The notes: generated from the sequence alone by a model not told the origin. Shown: positions 27,301 through 35,897, numbered from the stretch's first letter. The stretch is DNA of 64,000 bases from Paenibacillus qinlingensis (GCF_013204845.1 NZ_JABMKY010000017.1:1-64000), one strand, 5' to 3'. Program-made: numbers and translations.

Positions 27301-27600
27301 AAGCATCTTTCCTTAAATAATATCGAAGTTAACACAGTTGATGCTTACCAAGGTAGAGATAAGGATATTGTAATTTATAGCACAGTGAGAAGTAATATAA
27401 AGGATGAAATAGGTTTTCAGCGGTCCGAAAAGCGTGTGAATGTTGCTTTATCTCGTGCGAGAAGACTGCTGATACTTGTTGGAGACCACCTGATGTTTGG
27501 TAGAAATAAAGAGGTAACAAACAGATTCCCAGGAATTATTAATTATATGAATAGACATGTTGAGTGCAGTATCCAGAGATTAGAGGTGAAAAATGATTAA
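24343..27600 (+). CDS. Ser/Thr kinase fused to SF1 UPF1-like helicase
   Basis: The product is 1085 residues. The N-terminal Hanks-type kinase has K34 (VVKEIK), the catalytic loop HRDIKPDN (H127-N134) and DFG (D147), all intact. Residues about 265-580 are a linker with no recognised domain. The C-terminal UPF1-like SF1 helicase has GPPGTGKT (598-605), VDEAAK (D802-E803), GDHNQLPP, the Q-Y-R region MQYRMH, DAYQGRDKD and NVALSRARR. Both enzymatic parts look active. The domain order recalls MkoA of type I Mokosh anti-phage systems, from memory of the published architecture. The next gene overlaps by 8 bases. Location in Tn7-like cargo fits a defence role, which is inference. Confidence 0.85.
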   Translation: MGNNLEEVEILYENQFTVVRKMKDTTKNNFVVVKEIKNMDHLTKLFFDREINALKKLNNCTSIVKMNHYEVIPINENHSVGKIFLEFLEGQSLANVDLALIDIRERYGILKQIIDAVESAHSNNIIHRDIKPDNIMITDYRYAKLIDFGISKIKGMVTRATVGNFSSNFYTAPEVGYHQENATFQSDLFSLGVTLFYLLTNCEPRLPTEFQTQLLETTGINPTLKQILMKATQLDPKDRYENITDLKRDVMVSLGELFNVSKFLISVPTTILQKAKSRRFIPNGISFQEFIDKHLPQWFKGSFAFIESSLNGNSRLEENHDVIFYANQYKLRCTYNEKEEYFIIEDIIHVAPKVRNYLSETYMKVNGIISFIASGSRYTTEHSTYELATELTEHRMAYESDDSKRNAFDRFFSIWIDYLNKEKELLKSSAKTIDYKSIQKNANTVELELDFDIEVDQLDFNHETNLIYDPTYLNTKAREKITQIGNYKDIRYADGKIILTLESAKGFKPSTIPQVGFVVTDYKSSSFVIEKQIKALQLLRRNESECNENLRDLILGFEKPTNYENLTEISFFNKDLDINQRDAVKKALNTSSVCVIQGPPGTGKTSVIREFVNQIIKRNSDEIGLRKNRILIVSQSHTAVDHVLEGLELNDKLNTKVIRIGKSANVLEGIWKKFSVENSHTNWVINTTKASNTRMAEITSYYGIDQSDLDKYCEIIFKQKRQEFIDEACIAFIEEFERTLDEEKWRIVRTTQIQKEWVARLKLAKDSEERVVENSTIVAGTCTGFNSNSIVKSMAFDYVIVDEAAKASVPEILIPLLRGSRLILVGDHNQLPPIIKDEVIKNCYNKDKKNYENGLFAHLFEQFPSSNRVQLSMQYRMHRTIGKMISEVFYDSRIDTGIEDSKRSHQVIPFIDKQIVWVSTSDYPLEKKKDSEGVGRSFVNILEIREIKNLLIKLDQEASKDFEVAVITGYSAQKFAIAEAIKVLRFKHLSLNNIEVNTVDAYQGRDKDIVIYSTVRSNIKDEIGFQRSEKRVNVALSRARRLLILVGDHLMFGRNKEVTNRFPGIINYMNRHVECSIQRLEVKND

Positions 27601-28960
27601 CTTAAGCATAGAGAAGCAAATTGCAAAGATAAAGAAAAGAATAGATGGGGCAACGTACATTAAATCTGTGACTGTTGGAATTCCATATGCCATTATTAAT
27701 CTAGATATATCCGTTAGAAAAGAAATAACTATTTCATTTTTTCATGAAATTGTATTGAAGTTCATCGGAGAAAATTGGAACAACTATGATGAACTACTGA
27801 AAGTTTTAGGAATAGATCAAGACTTTTTAGATAACATCCTGTTAGAGTTAGGAAGAAGTGATTATATTGTTCACTCTGGCAAACAGTTATTTCTGACAAG
27901 TAAAGGGAAAAATATCCTCATAGAACTAAAGTCTGTGTTGATAGAGCCAGACTTTTTAAATAACATCTTTGTTAATTTGATGGATGGGTCAATTCATACA
28001 GATCTTTTACTAAAAGAATCTAACCATACAGATGTTTGTCTAAATAACATTTGGGAAGTTGATCTCAGTTTTTTTATTAATAAAGAAGATAAATTAAGGG
28101 ATATTTTTCTAATTCAACAACGAAAGGAAGAAGAATCCATAAGCTCAGAATTTAATCAACGAACCGAGCTCTATCGAATTATGGACATTCAAAGGAACAG
28201 AATTATTTTTCATGAAGTAGATTTGGATATATATTACGCTGAGGACGATAAGTCTCTATTATTTGAATTCAATATGGGATCTAATAATACTCATCAAGAC
28301 TTTTTAGTTAAGTCTATTAGGGAACAGATTGATACTCATCCGAAAACTGTAGATCGTTTGTTCGATACTGAATATTATAAAAGAAATAAATGGTTCAATT
28401 TAAATGCTGGAGAAATAGTTGATCTACCTAATTTAGTTGAATTGAAGAAGGAATTCTTACAGTATGAGGACACCTTAATTAGTTCTAAAGAAGGCGCAAG
28501 AGATGGCCGCGAGTTAGTAAATCATCAAAATACTCTAAATAACAGATTAATGTTATATAAGGAATATAAAGATTGGATGCAATTATTACCTGATTTATCA
28601 AATAATGAATGTTTAATTATTTCAGATAAATTCCAACAAATAACTGATGATGATACTATTTTTACAATTATTAATAAAATAAGTGAGAAGAATAAAATAA
28701 TATTAAAATACAAAGTTGGAGATAATAATACCAAGAAATTTATCGATAAGATTCAAAGGGATTCCTCAAAAAATAAAAACATTGTAACTTCCATATCTGC
28801 TAATCAAATAATGGGAACTACAATTATAGTTAAAAAAACAGTTATGATAAAAGTGTTTTATAACCCAATTATAGTAATGAACGAAATAATCTTTGAGGAA
28901 ATTCCTTATATTTCGTTTGATGAGCAAGAAATTAATGCTGAGTTTGACAGGTTATTGTAA
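27593..28960 (+). CDS. Unknown 455-residue partner of the kinase-helicase
   Basis: ATG at 27593 overlaps the kinase-helicase gene, with GAGGTG upstream. I do not recognise the product. An N-terminal segment (about residues 60-115: LKVLGIDQDFLDNILLELGRSDYIVHSGKQLFLTSKG) looks like a winged helix. The rest is acidic and lysine-rich with a helical centre and a beta-rich end (IIVKKTVMIKVFYNPIIV). A phospholipase-D HxK motif, expected in a Mokosh partner, is not visible. It may bind nucleic acid or act as a substrate or effector of the kinase. The overlap makes joint function likely. Confidence 0.6.
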   Translation: MINLSIEKQIAKIKKRIDGATYIKSVTVGIPYAIINLDISVRKEITISFFHEIVLKFIGENWNNYDELLKVLGIDQDFLDNILLELGRSDYIVHSGKQLFLTSKGKNILIELKSVLIEPDFLNNIFVNLMDGSIHTDLLLKESNHTDVCLNNIWEVDLSFFINKEDKLRDIFLIQQRKEEESISSEFNQRTELYRIMDIQRNRIIFHEVDLDIYYAEDDKSLLFEFNMGSNNTHQDFLVKSIREQIDTHPKTVDRLFDTEYYKRNKWFNLNAGEIVDLPNLVELKKEFLQYEDTLISSKEGARDGRELVNHQNTLNNRLMLYKEYKDWMQLLPDLSNNECLIISDKFQQITDDDTIFTIINKISEKNKIILKYKVGDNNTKKFIDKIQRDSSKNKNIVTSISANQIMGTTIIVKKTVMIKVFYNPIIVMNEIIFEEIPYISFDEQEINAEFDRLL

Positions 28961-29065
28961 TTGCTTTAAGATCCATATGTTTCTCTAGTCATACTTTGTT
29001 GTTTCCTCATTAACTCTAAAATAGCCTACTCTTAATAATGCTTAGAATGAGCTAATTACGTTTAG

Positions 29066-29137
29066 TGCCAAAAGACATTACAGAAAAAAACGATTTATGA
29101 CAATTATCATTACAGTGTATGCCAAGTAATCGTTACA
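29066..29137 (+). repeat. Three TnsB-site-like repeats at the far Tn7-like end
   Basis: TGCCAA-N6-TTACA at 29066-29082, TGACAA-N6-TTACA at 29098-29114 and TGCCAA-N7-TTACA at 29120-29137 form a direct array, ending in ACA as Tn7-like termini do. Tn7 ends carry 3-4 such sites for TnsB. They lie past the last cargo gene, so the far end is probably at 29137 or within a few bases. No matching duplication was found on the other side. Confidence 0.5.
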
Positions 29138-29161
29138 AAACACCTCGAAAAGGGGTGTTTT
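29137..29161. terminator. Hairpin adjoining the transposon end
   Basis: AAAACACC (29137-29144) pairs with GGTGTTTT (29154-29161). A-rich and T-rich arms allow termination in both directions. It abuts the last TnsB-like repeat. Confidence 0.55.
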
Positions 29162-29215
29162 CAATGACAAAGTGAATTACAACTCACATGGAAAGTGAAT
29201 TTCACAAATAAGATG

Positions 29216-29256
29216 ATCCCGATGTGGCTTAAAGCCTTAGTACATCGGGATTTTTT
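29216..29256 (+). terminator. Terminator facing the exporter operon
   Basis: ATCCCGATGT (29216-29225) is the inverse of 29242-29251, followed by six T. It blocks transcription leaving the Tn7-like element toward the convergent ABC operon. Confidence 0.7.
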
Positions 29257-29273
29257 ATATTTATATCATGTAT

Positions 29274-30041
29274 TTACACGCGGTTTTTATATACTCTCAT
29301 TGCAAAGAAATATGCGACCAACATAATCCCAACGCACCACGCAAGTGCAATCCATATCTCGTTGCCCACCGGCTGCTCCGCCAGTAACGCTCGGATAGCG
29401 TTCACGATCGAGGTCACCGGCTGGTTTTCGGCAAAGACGCGAACGACCGTCGGCATCGACTCGGTTGGCACAAACGCTGAACTGATAAACGGCAGGAAGA
29501 TAAGAGGGTAGGAAAACGCGCTTGCACCTTCAATCGTTTTGGCAGTCAGTCCAGAAATCGCTGCGACCCAAGTTAAGGCCAGTGTAAACAATGTGAGTAT
29601 GCCTGCTACGGCAAGCCATGGCAGTATGCCCGCGGAAGAACGAAAGCCCATAATCAATGCGACGAGAATGATGACGAGAAGCGATAGGGCGTTGGACACC
29701 AGAGAAGTCAGGACATGCCCCCAAAGCAAGGCGGAACGTGAAATCGGCATAGTATGAAACCTCTCAAATATACCCCGCTGCTTATCCATAAACAGGCGGT
29801 AAGCCGTATAGGCGATTCCGCTTGCAATTGCCATAAGCAGTATGCCTGGTAAGAGGTAATTCACATAGTTATCCGTTCCGGTTTGAATGGCACCGCCCAA
29901 CACATAGACGAACAGCAGCATCATGGCAATTGGCGTGATACAGACCGTGATAATGGTGTCCAAACTGCGGAAAATATGGCGCATGGAACGTCCAAGCATA
30001 ACGCTAATATCGGTGAAGAAATGACTCTTTGCCGTTTCCAT
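29274..30041 (-). CDS. ABC-2 type permease (DrrB-like)
   Basis: The product is 255 residues with about six membrane segments, typical of ABC-2/DrrB permeases. It has the segment GIFERFHTMPISRSALLWGHVL, common to the daunorubicin-resistance class. It is adjacent to the ATPase gene with no gap, and AAGGAGG lies within the ATPase 3' end. It is likely an exporter of a hydrophobic drug or metabolite. Base composition is visibly G+C-richer than the Tn7-like cargo, marking a return to chromosomal sequence. Confidence 0.88.
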   Translation of the reverse strand: METAKSHFFTDISVMLGRSMRHIFRSLDTIITVCITPIAMMLLFVYVLGGAIQTGTDNYVNYLLPGILLMAIASGIAYTAYRLFMDKQRGIFERFHTMPISRSALLWGHVLTSLVSNALSLLVIILVALIMGFRSSAGILPWLAVAGILTLFTLALTWVAAISGLTAKTIEGASAFSYPLIFLPFISSAFVPTESMPTVVRVFAENQPVTSIVNAIRALLAEQPVGNEIWIALAWCVGIMLVAYFFAMRVYKNRV

Positions 30042-30803
30042 TTACTTCGCCTCCTTTTTGCCGACGATGGAGAGGAATATGTCCTCTAATGACGGCTGTT
30101 TTTCAATATATTCAACCTTTGCGGATGGGAATAGTTTCTTTAGATCCGAGAGTGTGCCGCTGGCGATAATTTTACCCTCGTGCAGAATAGCAATTCGGTC
30201 GGCAAGCTGTTCAGCTTCCTCCAAATACTGCGTGGTTAGCAGCACTGTCGTGCCACCGTCAGCAAGCTCTTTGACAATCTTCCAAACTTCGATGCGTGCT
30301 TCGGGGTCAAGCCCAGTGGTCGGCTCGTCAAGGAAAATGATCTGTGGTTTTCCCACGAGACTCAAGGCGATGTCGAGCCTGCGCCGCATACCACCCGAAT
30401 ACGTAGACGCTCTGCGGTCGGCGGCTTCTGTCAGGCCGAAGCGTTTAAGCAAGTCGTCCGCAACCAGACGCGGATCCTTGAGGTATCGCAGCTTGGCAAT
30501 CATGATCAGATTTTCCCGTCCGGTTAAGATTTCGTCCACCGCGGCAAATTGACCGGTTAGAGAGATCGCCTGCCTAACATCATCCGGTTTTGACGCGACG
30601 TCGAATCCGTTTACGGTAGCGGTTCCGCTGTCTTGTTTGAGCAGCGTGGTGAGGATTTTGACAACTGTTGTTTTACCAGCCCCATTGGAGCCGAGCAGGG
30701 CGAAAATACTGCCCTTTTCCACTTCGAAATCAACGCCCTTTAGGACTTGCTGCTGCTTGTAGGACTTTTGCAGGCCGATGACTTGAATCGCATTGTTTGG
30801 CAT
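30042..30803 (-). CDS. ABC transporter ATPase (DrrA-like)
   Basis: The ATG at 30803 is chosen because AGGAGGGG lies 8 bases upstream, giving 253 residues. Walker A is GSNGAGKTTVV, the signature YSGGMRRRLDIALSLVG, and Walker B IIFLDEPTTGLDP. It is the ATPase of a drug-type exporter with the permease downstream. It is the third gene of a four-gene PadR-controlled operon. Confidence 0.9.
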   Translation of the reverse strand: MPNNAIQVIGLQKSYKQQQVLKGVDFEVEKGSIFALLGSNGAGKTTVVKILTTLLKQDSGTATVNGFDVASKPDDVRQAISLTGQFAAVDEILTGRENLIMIAKLRYLKDPRLVADDLLKRFGLTEAADRRASTYSGGMRRRLDIALSLVGKPQIIFLDEPTTGLDPEARIEVWKIVKELADGGTTVLLTTQYLEEAEQLADRIAILHEGKIIASGTLSDLKKLFPSAKVEYIEKQPSLEDIFLSIVGKKEAK

Positions 30804-30819
30804 AAGTTTCCCCTCCTTC

Positions 30820-31689
30820 TTATCGAACAGTAACTTTAGACAAATCGGCTCCCATACCTTTAAGCGAAGCATAAGTCAGTTTATCCATGACTGCGCCGTC
30901 AAAGCAGATCGTTTTGAAGGCACGGTAGTACTTATTGGTTAACGAAAAGAACGCTTGGAAAGATACATTTTTGAAAATAGCGCCTTTAAATGAAACTTCG
31001 TTTACTGCCGATTTATCAAACTTAACGCCGATAAAGGTTTGCCCGTCAAAACATACCCCGCTCAAGTCGGATAATTCAAAGTCCACGCCGTCAAAGATAC
31101 AATTTTCAAAGGTCGTTTTTCTAAGGTCGATCTTGCTAAGTGTGACGTCGGTCATTTTTACACCTGAGAATTTGGCTCCATCCAGTCCCGAAACGCTGAA
31201 GTTGGTACGTACAAGGGTCGATTCTTTGAAGCTTACATTCGAAAGGTCAGTTGCAGTGAGGACACAATCCGTTAAATTTGCGCCGTCAAAATTGGCTTCA
31301 CGTAGATCACTCGTCTTAAACGAACTTCCGGTCAAGTCAGCACCTGCAAAGTCAGCGCCGCGTAAAGCACTAGCATTAAACTGACCTTTATGAGCCTTAA
31401 CGCCTGCAAAGTCACTCATTACCAGGTTGCTTGCGCTAAAATTGGTCACCACTTGACGCTCTAGCGAGCGGGAGAGGTTGGCGACTTCTAGGATTGTTTG
31501 TTCGATGTCGCCGATGCTCTCAATGGTCATTTGAAACGCTGTTTCATCGTCTTTGCCCTCAGCTTTGAGTTCACGGTAGCGCTCCTGCAAATCGGAGTGC
31601 AGATCCGTCTTTAATTCGGTAACACTTTTTACCCCATCGTAAGGTGTAAACACGCCGTTCAAATAGTTCGTCAATTTTGGATTCATCAT
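30820..31689 (-). CDS. Pentapeptide-repeat protein with N-terminal prefix domain
   Basis: The product is 289 residues. Residues 1-70 resemble the permease-prefix region often encoded with PadR regulators (DLHSDLQERYRELKAEGKDDETAFQMTIE). From about residue 90 it is built of A(D/N)LXX pentapeptide units (GADFAGADLTGSSF, REANFDGANLTDCVL, VDFELSDLSGV), which form a right-handed quadrilateral helix. It lies between padR and the ABC genes. Pentapeptide proteins can protect gyrase, but nothing here shows that. A role in sensing or resistance with the exporter is inferred from the operon. Confidence 0.8.
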   Translation of the reverse strand: MMNPKLTNYLNGVFTPYDGVKSVTELKTDLHSDLQERYRELKAEGKDDETAFQMTIESIGDIEQTILEVANLSRSLERQVVTNFSASNLVMSDFAGVKAHKGQFNASALRGADFAGADLTGSSFKTSDLREANFDGANLTDCVLTATDLSNVSFKESTLVRTNFSVSGLDGAKFSGVKMTDVTLSKIDLRKTTFENCIFDGVDFELSDLSGVCFDGQTFIGVKFDKSAVNEVSFKGAIFKNVSFQAFFSLTNKYYRAFKTICFDGAVMDKLTYASLKGMGADLSKVTVR

Positions 31690-31702
31690 ATAAATCTCTC
31701 CC

Positions 31703-32032
31703 TTATAATAAATTTTCTAGTATTCGTTTTGAATATTCCCAGTTGTTTTTGTTGCGTACGTAAGCACTCTTGCCTTTTTCGGTAATTCTAAAATACTTGC
31801 GTCGTCCACCCTGAGATTCATCGCCCCAATACCACTCGATGTCACCGTCTGTCTCAAGCCTTCGTACGCTGGAATACATCGTGGCTTCTTTTAATTCGTA
31901 TTCGCCGCCCGAGCGCTCGGCAATCAATTTGACAATCTCGTACCCGTAGCGGTCAGCTTCGGACAAGAGCCGTAAAATCATTGTATCGGTATGTCCGCGC
32001 AGCAGGTCGGATGTAATTTTGTTCTCGCTCAT
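31703..32032 (-). CDS. PadR-family transcriptional regulator
   Basis: The start at 32032 (MSENKITSDLLRGH) fits the GAGGTGATG site. The product is 109 residues, as in small PadR proteins. The winged helix includes ILRLLSEADRYGYEIVKLIAER, the EATMYSSVRRLETDG recognition part and the wing GGRRKYFRITEKG. It heads an operon with the pentapeptide and exporter genes. PadR repressors of this layout typically derepress an exporter when they bind its drug. Confidence 0.9.
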   Translation of the reverse strand: MSENKITSDLLRGHTDTMILRLLSEADRYGYEIVKLIAERSGGEYELKEATMYSSVRRLETDGDIEWYWGDESQGGRRKYFRITEKGKSAYVRNKNNWEYSKRILENLL

Positions 32033-32051
32033 ATCATCACCTCGCACCTTT

Positions 32052-32080
32052 ATAATACGACATAGTACTGTGACTGTCAA
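32052..32080 (-). promoter_or_regulatory. padR operon promoter
   Basis: On the minus strand TTGACA (32075-32080) and TATTAT (32052-32057) are separated by exactly 17 bases. An AGTAC-N13-GTACT inverted repeat spans the -35, a plausible autoregulatory PadR site. The stretch from here to 32428 holds no gene I can support. Confidence 0.75.
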
Positions 32081-32428
32081 GGTACTGTTTTAAATAAAAT
32101 ACTTTGTTTGGAAAGTAGTTATTCACAAACGTATGCACCATGGCAAAAATAAATGAAAGAGTAACGAAATTCTGAGACGCTCAGCAGGCTGTAGAGAAGT
32201 AAACTAGGGGGAAGGAGAGTGTATATATGCCGTCTATGGGCTACCTCACCTTTAGGGCAGCTGGCCACGATAAGGAATATCATGAGAAGAGGTTAAGCGT
32301 AGTTTCCGCGGCTATTTCTAACGATTAGTGAGGTACGGCAACTAGGGTGCTAGCGTATCTACGATCCGTTTTGAGGCATTTTCAACGAATATGGCGAAAC
32401 AGAAGTCTACTCTTAGTTCATTAACGAA

Positions 32429-32478
32429 TAAGAGGATGTCTCAAGGTCTAAATAGACCTTGAGACATCCTCTTATATT
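32429..32478. terminator. Perfect 21-bp terminator hairpin
   Basis: The arms 32429-32449 and 32454-32474 are exact inverses around a 4-nt loop, with TATATTT following. A TAGTTCATTAACG stretch just upstream (about 32415-32427) is a degenerate form of the dispersed motif seen at 117, 1052 and 2232. Confidence 0.75.
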
Positions 32479-32534
32479 TCCCCTTGAGGTAAATGGCAGG
32501 AATGTGACATTAGATGCCTGTGGCGGCTGGCGAT

Positions 32535-35500
32535 TTATTCGTTTAAGATGAAAAAACCTAAATAATCCACTTGGTTTTCTTGACCATTTATCGTATAAGT
32601 TAATCCACTCAAATCGTAATGATTAGAGAGATAATAAGGATTCAGTTTCGAAATAAATGGAATTTCTAAATAAGTAACTCCGTTATCTACGATAAGTTTC
32701 CCTGCTAAATTATTCACCACGCCTAGAATATTGACAGTTAGCATCGTTGCATCTAATTGTCCTTTGAGTCTAGCGGCACCTTGATTCGGTATATAATCAG
32801 CATCAGCCAACGCTATGCGCAAAATGTCCGCTGAAGCCGTTTTGGTTGGTACTATATAAGCACCAGTTGCATTCTGTTGCACTAAGGTATCATACACGGT
32901 ATTCGTTACTGTATCCGTATCGATTGGCACGATCTCACTTATTTTCAGAGATATCGAGGTACGTACGTTAATTTCAACAGGTTCGGAACAGCCCACATCA
33001 TTACACGCTTTAATACTAAATGTATAGCTAGTTCCTGGTTGCAAGTTACCTATGGTTGAGCTAACGCCTTCGGTTCTTTGAACTTCAACCCCATTATTAT
33101 AAATAACATACTCGACGATGCCGCCGTTATATGACTGCGGTAACCATAGTAAGAATACAGAATTGCTTTTAACAAGTTGTGTTATAAATTCAGTTACTTG
33201 TTTTGGCTTTGTATGCATAATCAACATACCTGCAAAATAAGGCTCTCCAGAAGCTAATGTGAATTGTGCTGTAGATGCAGAAGAATATCCTTCTTTTGTA
33301 ACCTCAACCTTATAGGGAATACCCGGATCAACTTGATCAAATTGAAAATGACCATCAAGATCTGTATGTGTAGTTCGATTCGTTCCCACTAATTTGACTA
33401 GGGCATTTTGAATACCAGTCAACCCGTTTGAAGTATATTCTTTAGTGTCTCCGATGATTCTACCAGGAATCATTACTCCAGGTAACGGTATAAGATAAGA
33501 GATTGGATACAAAGTAATTTTGCAATCCGTTTCAGAGCACTTGTTATCCGTGTTTCCAGTAAGTGTAACATTGTTTCTATCTAAATATTGTAATTGATAG
33601 GTCTCGCCGCTAACTTGTCCGTTAATCGTTAAAAGTACAAATTCCTTCAGGTATGGGTATTGCGTAACGTTCGTCACTTGTACCCCTTTATCAATTAAAA
33701 AGTCAGATACTTTCGAATTGACAACAGGATGATCAAATTTGATTAGAATTAGATCCGATCGAACACTCTGAACTACCTCTACCTTAGAGTTATATTCTTT
33801 TATTCGAATTGTAACAGTCTTGGTAGCGGATGATGGACCTTTGAATAACGTAAGTGTTAGATGGACTTCGGCATCTCCTTCGCCTGCTGCCGGACGACCA
33901 AAACTCCAAGGTGATATGAGATCGGTTCGATCAGAATTCCATATGTAAACTACACTCGGATCCGTAGAAGTAGGAAAAATAGGCATTTGAGTAACGGATA
34001 GCGCGTTGTCACCAGGCTTGTATTGAATTTCTACACTGTTTAACAGAGATTGAATTGCATTAAAAGAATCTTTTACAAAATTATAATAGGATGGGTTTAA
34101 CTCAGAATCAGTAACTCCCAGCGCCTTAGCGTTCGTTATCGCTTTATCGGCTTGATTAAACAGCGTATTCTGCTCTGAACTACCAGTCATCGAACTATTT
34201 ATTGCCTTTTCCATGGCTTGTTTGGCTTCTTCAATGGCTCTCGTCTTCAGCGTATCGTTCACTTGTCCAATCGGATACTGATCTAGTAGTTTCAACACGG
34301 TATCAATATCGCCTTGTAATGTAATTGGTGTAACCGAAACGATCGATTGTATCTCTACATCTTTCCCAACGGTTAATTCGCCGTTAGCGATACCATCAGC
34401 ATAATGAATTGAATGGATGACGGTAGGCTGTGTATTGCCAGTAGTCGGTGGTTCAATCTGAAGATGTGAATTTGACGCTTCATTTAAGATATTGCCATTC
34501 AAATTCCCTCTAAAAGCAATGTTCTTCCCACCTGCTGCGGGTTTGATTGTTATGTTGCCTAATGTTCCGCTCGTTGTTGCAGATTCAAGAATAACTTGTG
34601 AAAGTACTTCTGTATTCGTAATTACCGCGCCGTCTAACACAACAATTCGAACCATTTGACCATTGTTATTAATAGCATTAACGACTAGTAAACTAACCGA
34701 TGAATTCGTTAATTTGACAGAATTCACAGCACCTGACTTCACCTCAAGATGATCAGCGTGAATGTTCTTTAATGTAATTTCACCTTGTGTACCTGGATCA
34801 AGTACCAAGTTCTTTACTGTTGTGGTTCCAGACGTAGGCCCGTAAGTGCCTGATTGGCTTACGATTATTGAGTCAATCTCCTTACCGCTAGCTAATTGTT
34901 GTGCGATCGTTGTACCACCGCCACCACCACCACCACCGCCTCCAAATAATCCGGCAACTCCTGTTACGACGAGATCAATGGCTTTTCCTCGGAATGACAA
35001 ATGATAGTCTGTACCCAAAATTTGAGCAGATGTCGTTAATATAACGACGGATTTACTGCCTGTTTGATAAGCAGCTTCAACGACCAGCAATGTTTTATCA
35101 AAAGCAAAATCATTTTTATTCAAGCTAGTAAGATTTTGATCAAATGTCACTGAAATACTCGTATTACTAACAACTTCAATTTTCGTAATCCCTGGATGGG
35201 CTTCACTCGTTGAAAGTTTGTTAGCTTTATCCTTATATACTTCATGATGAGTCTGTAGTTCAAACGCTAATCTAGCGATAGCTTGTCGGTCTGCTAACCC
35301 TTTTGGCGAAAATATAAGTCCCTGATCTGGCGTTTCGATGCCTTGAACCAACTGAATTTCTGTTGCTAAAGAAACAGCACTCTGCGCCCAAGTGGCAATA
35401 TTCTCTTGATCCGAGAATACCTTGCTTACAGCTCGATTTGCTGCAAGCTTGTCCAATTGGAGAGCGCGAATAATAAAGACAATCAGCTCTTCTCGTGTCA

Positions 35501-35897
35501 CATTGGCATTAGGCGAGAATGTTCCTGTTGAAGTACCCTCTGTAATTCCCGCTGCTACTAATGTTTTGACGTAATCGGAGTACCAGCTTGATGAGTCTAC
35601 ATCCTGAAACGATGGAGAAGTCCGCTGCGAAGAGTCTATTTTCAAACCAAGAGACAGTACGAGAATTTTAGCCAATTCTGCTCTTGTCACCGACTTGGTT
35701 GGCTGAAACGTGCCATCTTCATATCCTGCAAGTACGCCAGAATTAACTAATGCTTCAATTTCAGCCTTTGCATAAGATTGATTGATGTCTGATAGTGCAC
35801 TTTTTGGCAGTTCTTCTCCTTGAACGACTCCTGCGCAACTACAAATCAAAGCGCAAACAAGCATTAGAGATGTAAAACGTTTGATGAAGTATTTCAC
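32535..35897 (-). CDS. Large SLH-domain surface protein
   Basis: The product is 1120 residues. A signal peptide (residues 1-28) is followed by three SLH domains (about 35-87, 97-150, 163-215) that anchor to secondary cell-wall polymer. A glycine run lies near 318-328. Next come a beta-rich region of parallel-helix-like character (about 330-510), a FIVAR-like helical part with TRAIEEAKQAMEKAINSS (about 545-600), Ig-like segments and a carboxypeptidase-regulatory-like domain (LVGTNRTTHTDLDGHFQF). An FN3 domain (VFLLWLPQSYNGGIVEYVIY) is near 930-1020. No catalytic domain is seen, so it is a structural or adhesive surface protein. It is a single gene with its own terminator. Confidence 0.85.
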   Translation of the reverse strand: MKYFIKRFTSLMLVCALICSCAGVVQGEELPKSALSDINQSYAKAEIEALVNSGVLAGYEDGTFQPTKSVTRAELAKILVLSLGLKIDSSQRTSPSFQDVDSSSWYSDYVKTLVAAGITEGTSTGTFSPNANVTREELIVFIIRALQLDKLAANRAVSKVFSDQENIATWAQSAVSLATEIQLVQGIETPDQGLIFSPKGLADRQAIARLAFELQTHHEVYKDKANKLSTSEAHPGITKIEVVSNTSISVTFDQNLTSLNKNDFAFDKTLLVVEAAYQTGSKSVVILTTSAQILGTDYHLSFRGKAIDLVVTGVAGLFGGGGGGGGGGTTIAQQLASGKEIDSIIVSQSGTYGPTSGTTTVKNLVLDPGTQGEITLKNIHADHLEVKSGAVNSVKLTNSSVSLLVVNAINNNGQMVRIVVLDGAVITNTEVLSQVILESATTSGTLGNITIKPAAGGKNIAFRGNLNGNILNEASNSHLQIEPPTTGNTQPTVIHSIHYADGIANGELTVGKDVEIQSIVSVTPITLQGDIDTVLKLLDQYPIGQVNDTLKTRAIEEAKQAMEKAINSSMTGSSEQNTLFNQADKAITNAKALGVTDSELNPSYYNFVKDSFNAIQSLLNSVEIQYKPGDNALSVTQMPIFPTSTDPSVVYIWNSDRTDLISPWSFGRPAAGEGDAEVHLTLTLFKGPSSATKTVTIRIKEYNSKVEVVQSVRSDLILIKFDHPVVNSKVSDFLIDKGVQVTNVTQYPYLKEFVLLTINGQVSGETYQLQYLDRNNVTLTGNTDNKCSETDCKITLYPISYLIPLPGVMIPGRIIGDTKEYTSNGLTGIQNALVKLVGTNRTTHTDLDGHFQFDQVDPGIPYKVEVTKEGYSSASTAQFTLASGEPYFAGMLIMHTKPKQVTEFITQLVKSNSVFLLWLPQSYNGGIVEYVIYNNGVEVQRTEGVSSTIGNLQPGTSYTFSIKACNDVGCSEPVEINVRTSISLKISEIVPIDTDTVTNTVYDTLVQQNATGAYIVPTKTASADILRIALADADYIPNQGAARLKGQLDATMLTVNILGVVNNLAGKLIVDNGVTYLEIPFISKLNPYYLSNHYDLSGLTYTINGQENQVDYLGFFILNE

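Noticed and set aside
27593-28960. Phospholipase-D nuclease domain in the kinase-helicase partner
   Set aside because: The HxK(x)4D spacing is not met at any histidine; the nearest (HPKTVDRLFD) has the aspartates at wrong positions.
30058-31384. Long plus-strand open frames opposite the exporter ATPase and pentapeptide genes
   Set aside because: They are antisense shadows of well-supported genes and have no motifs of their own.
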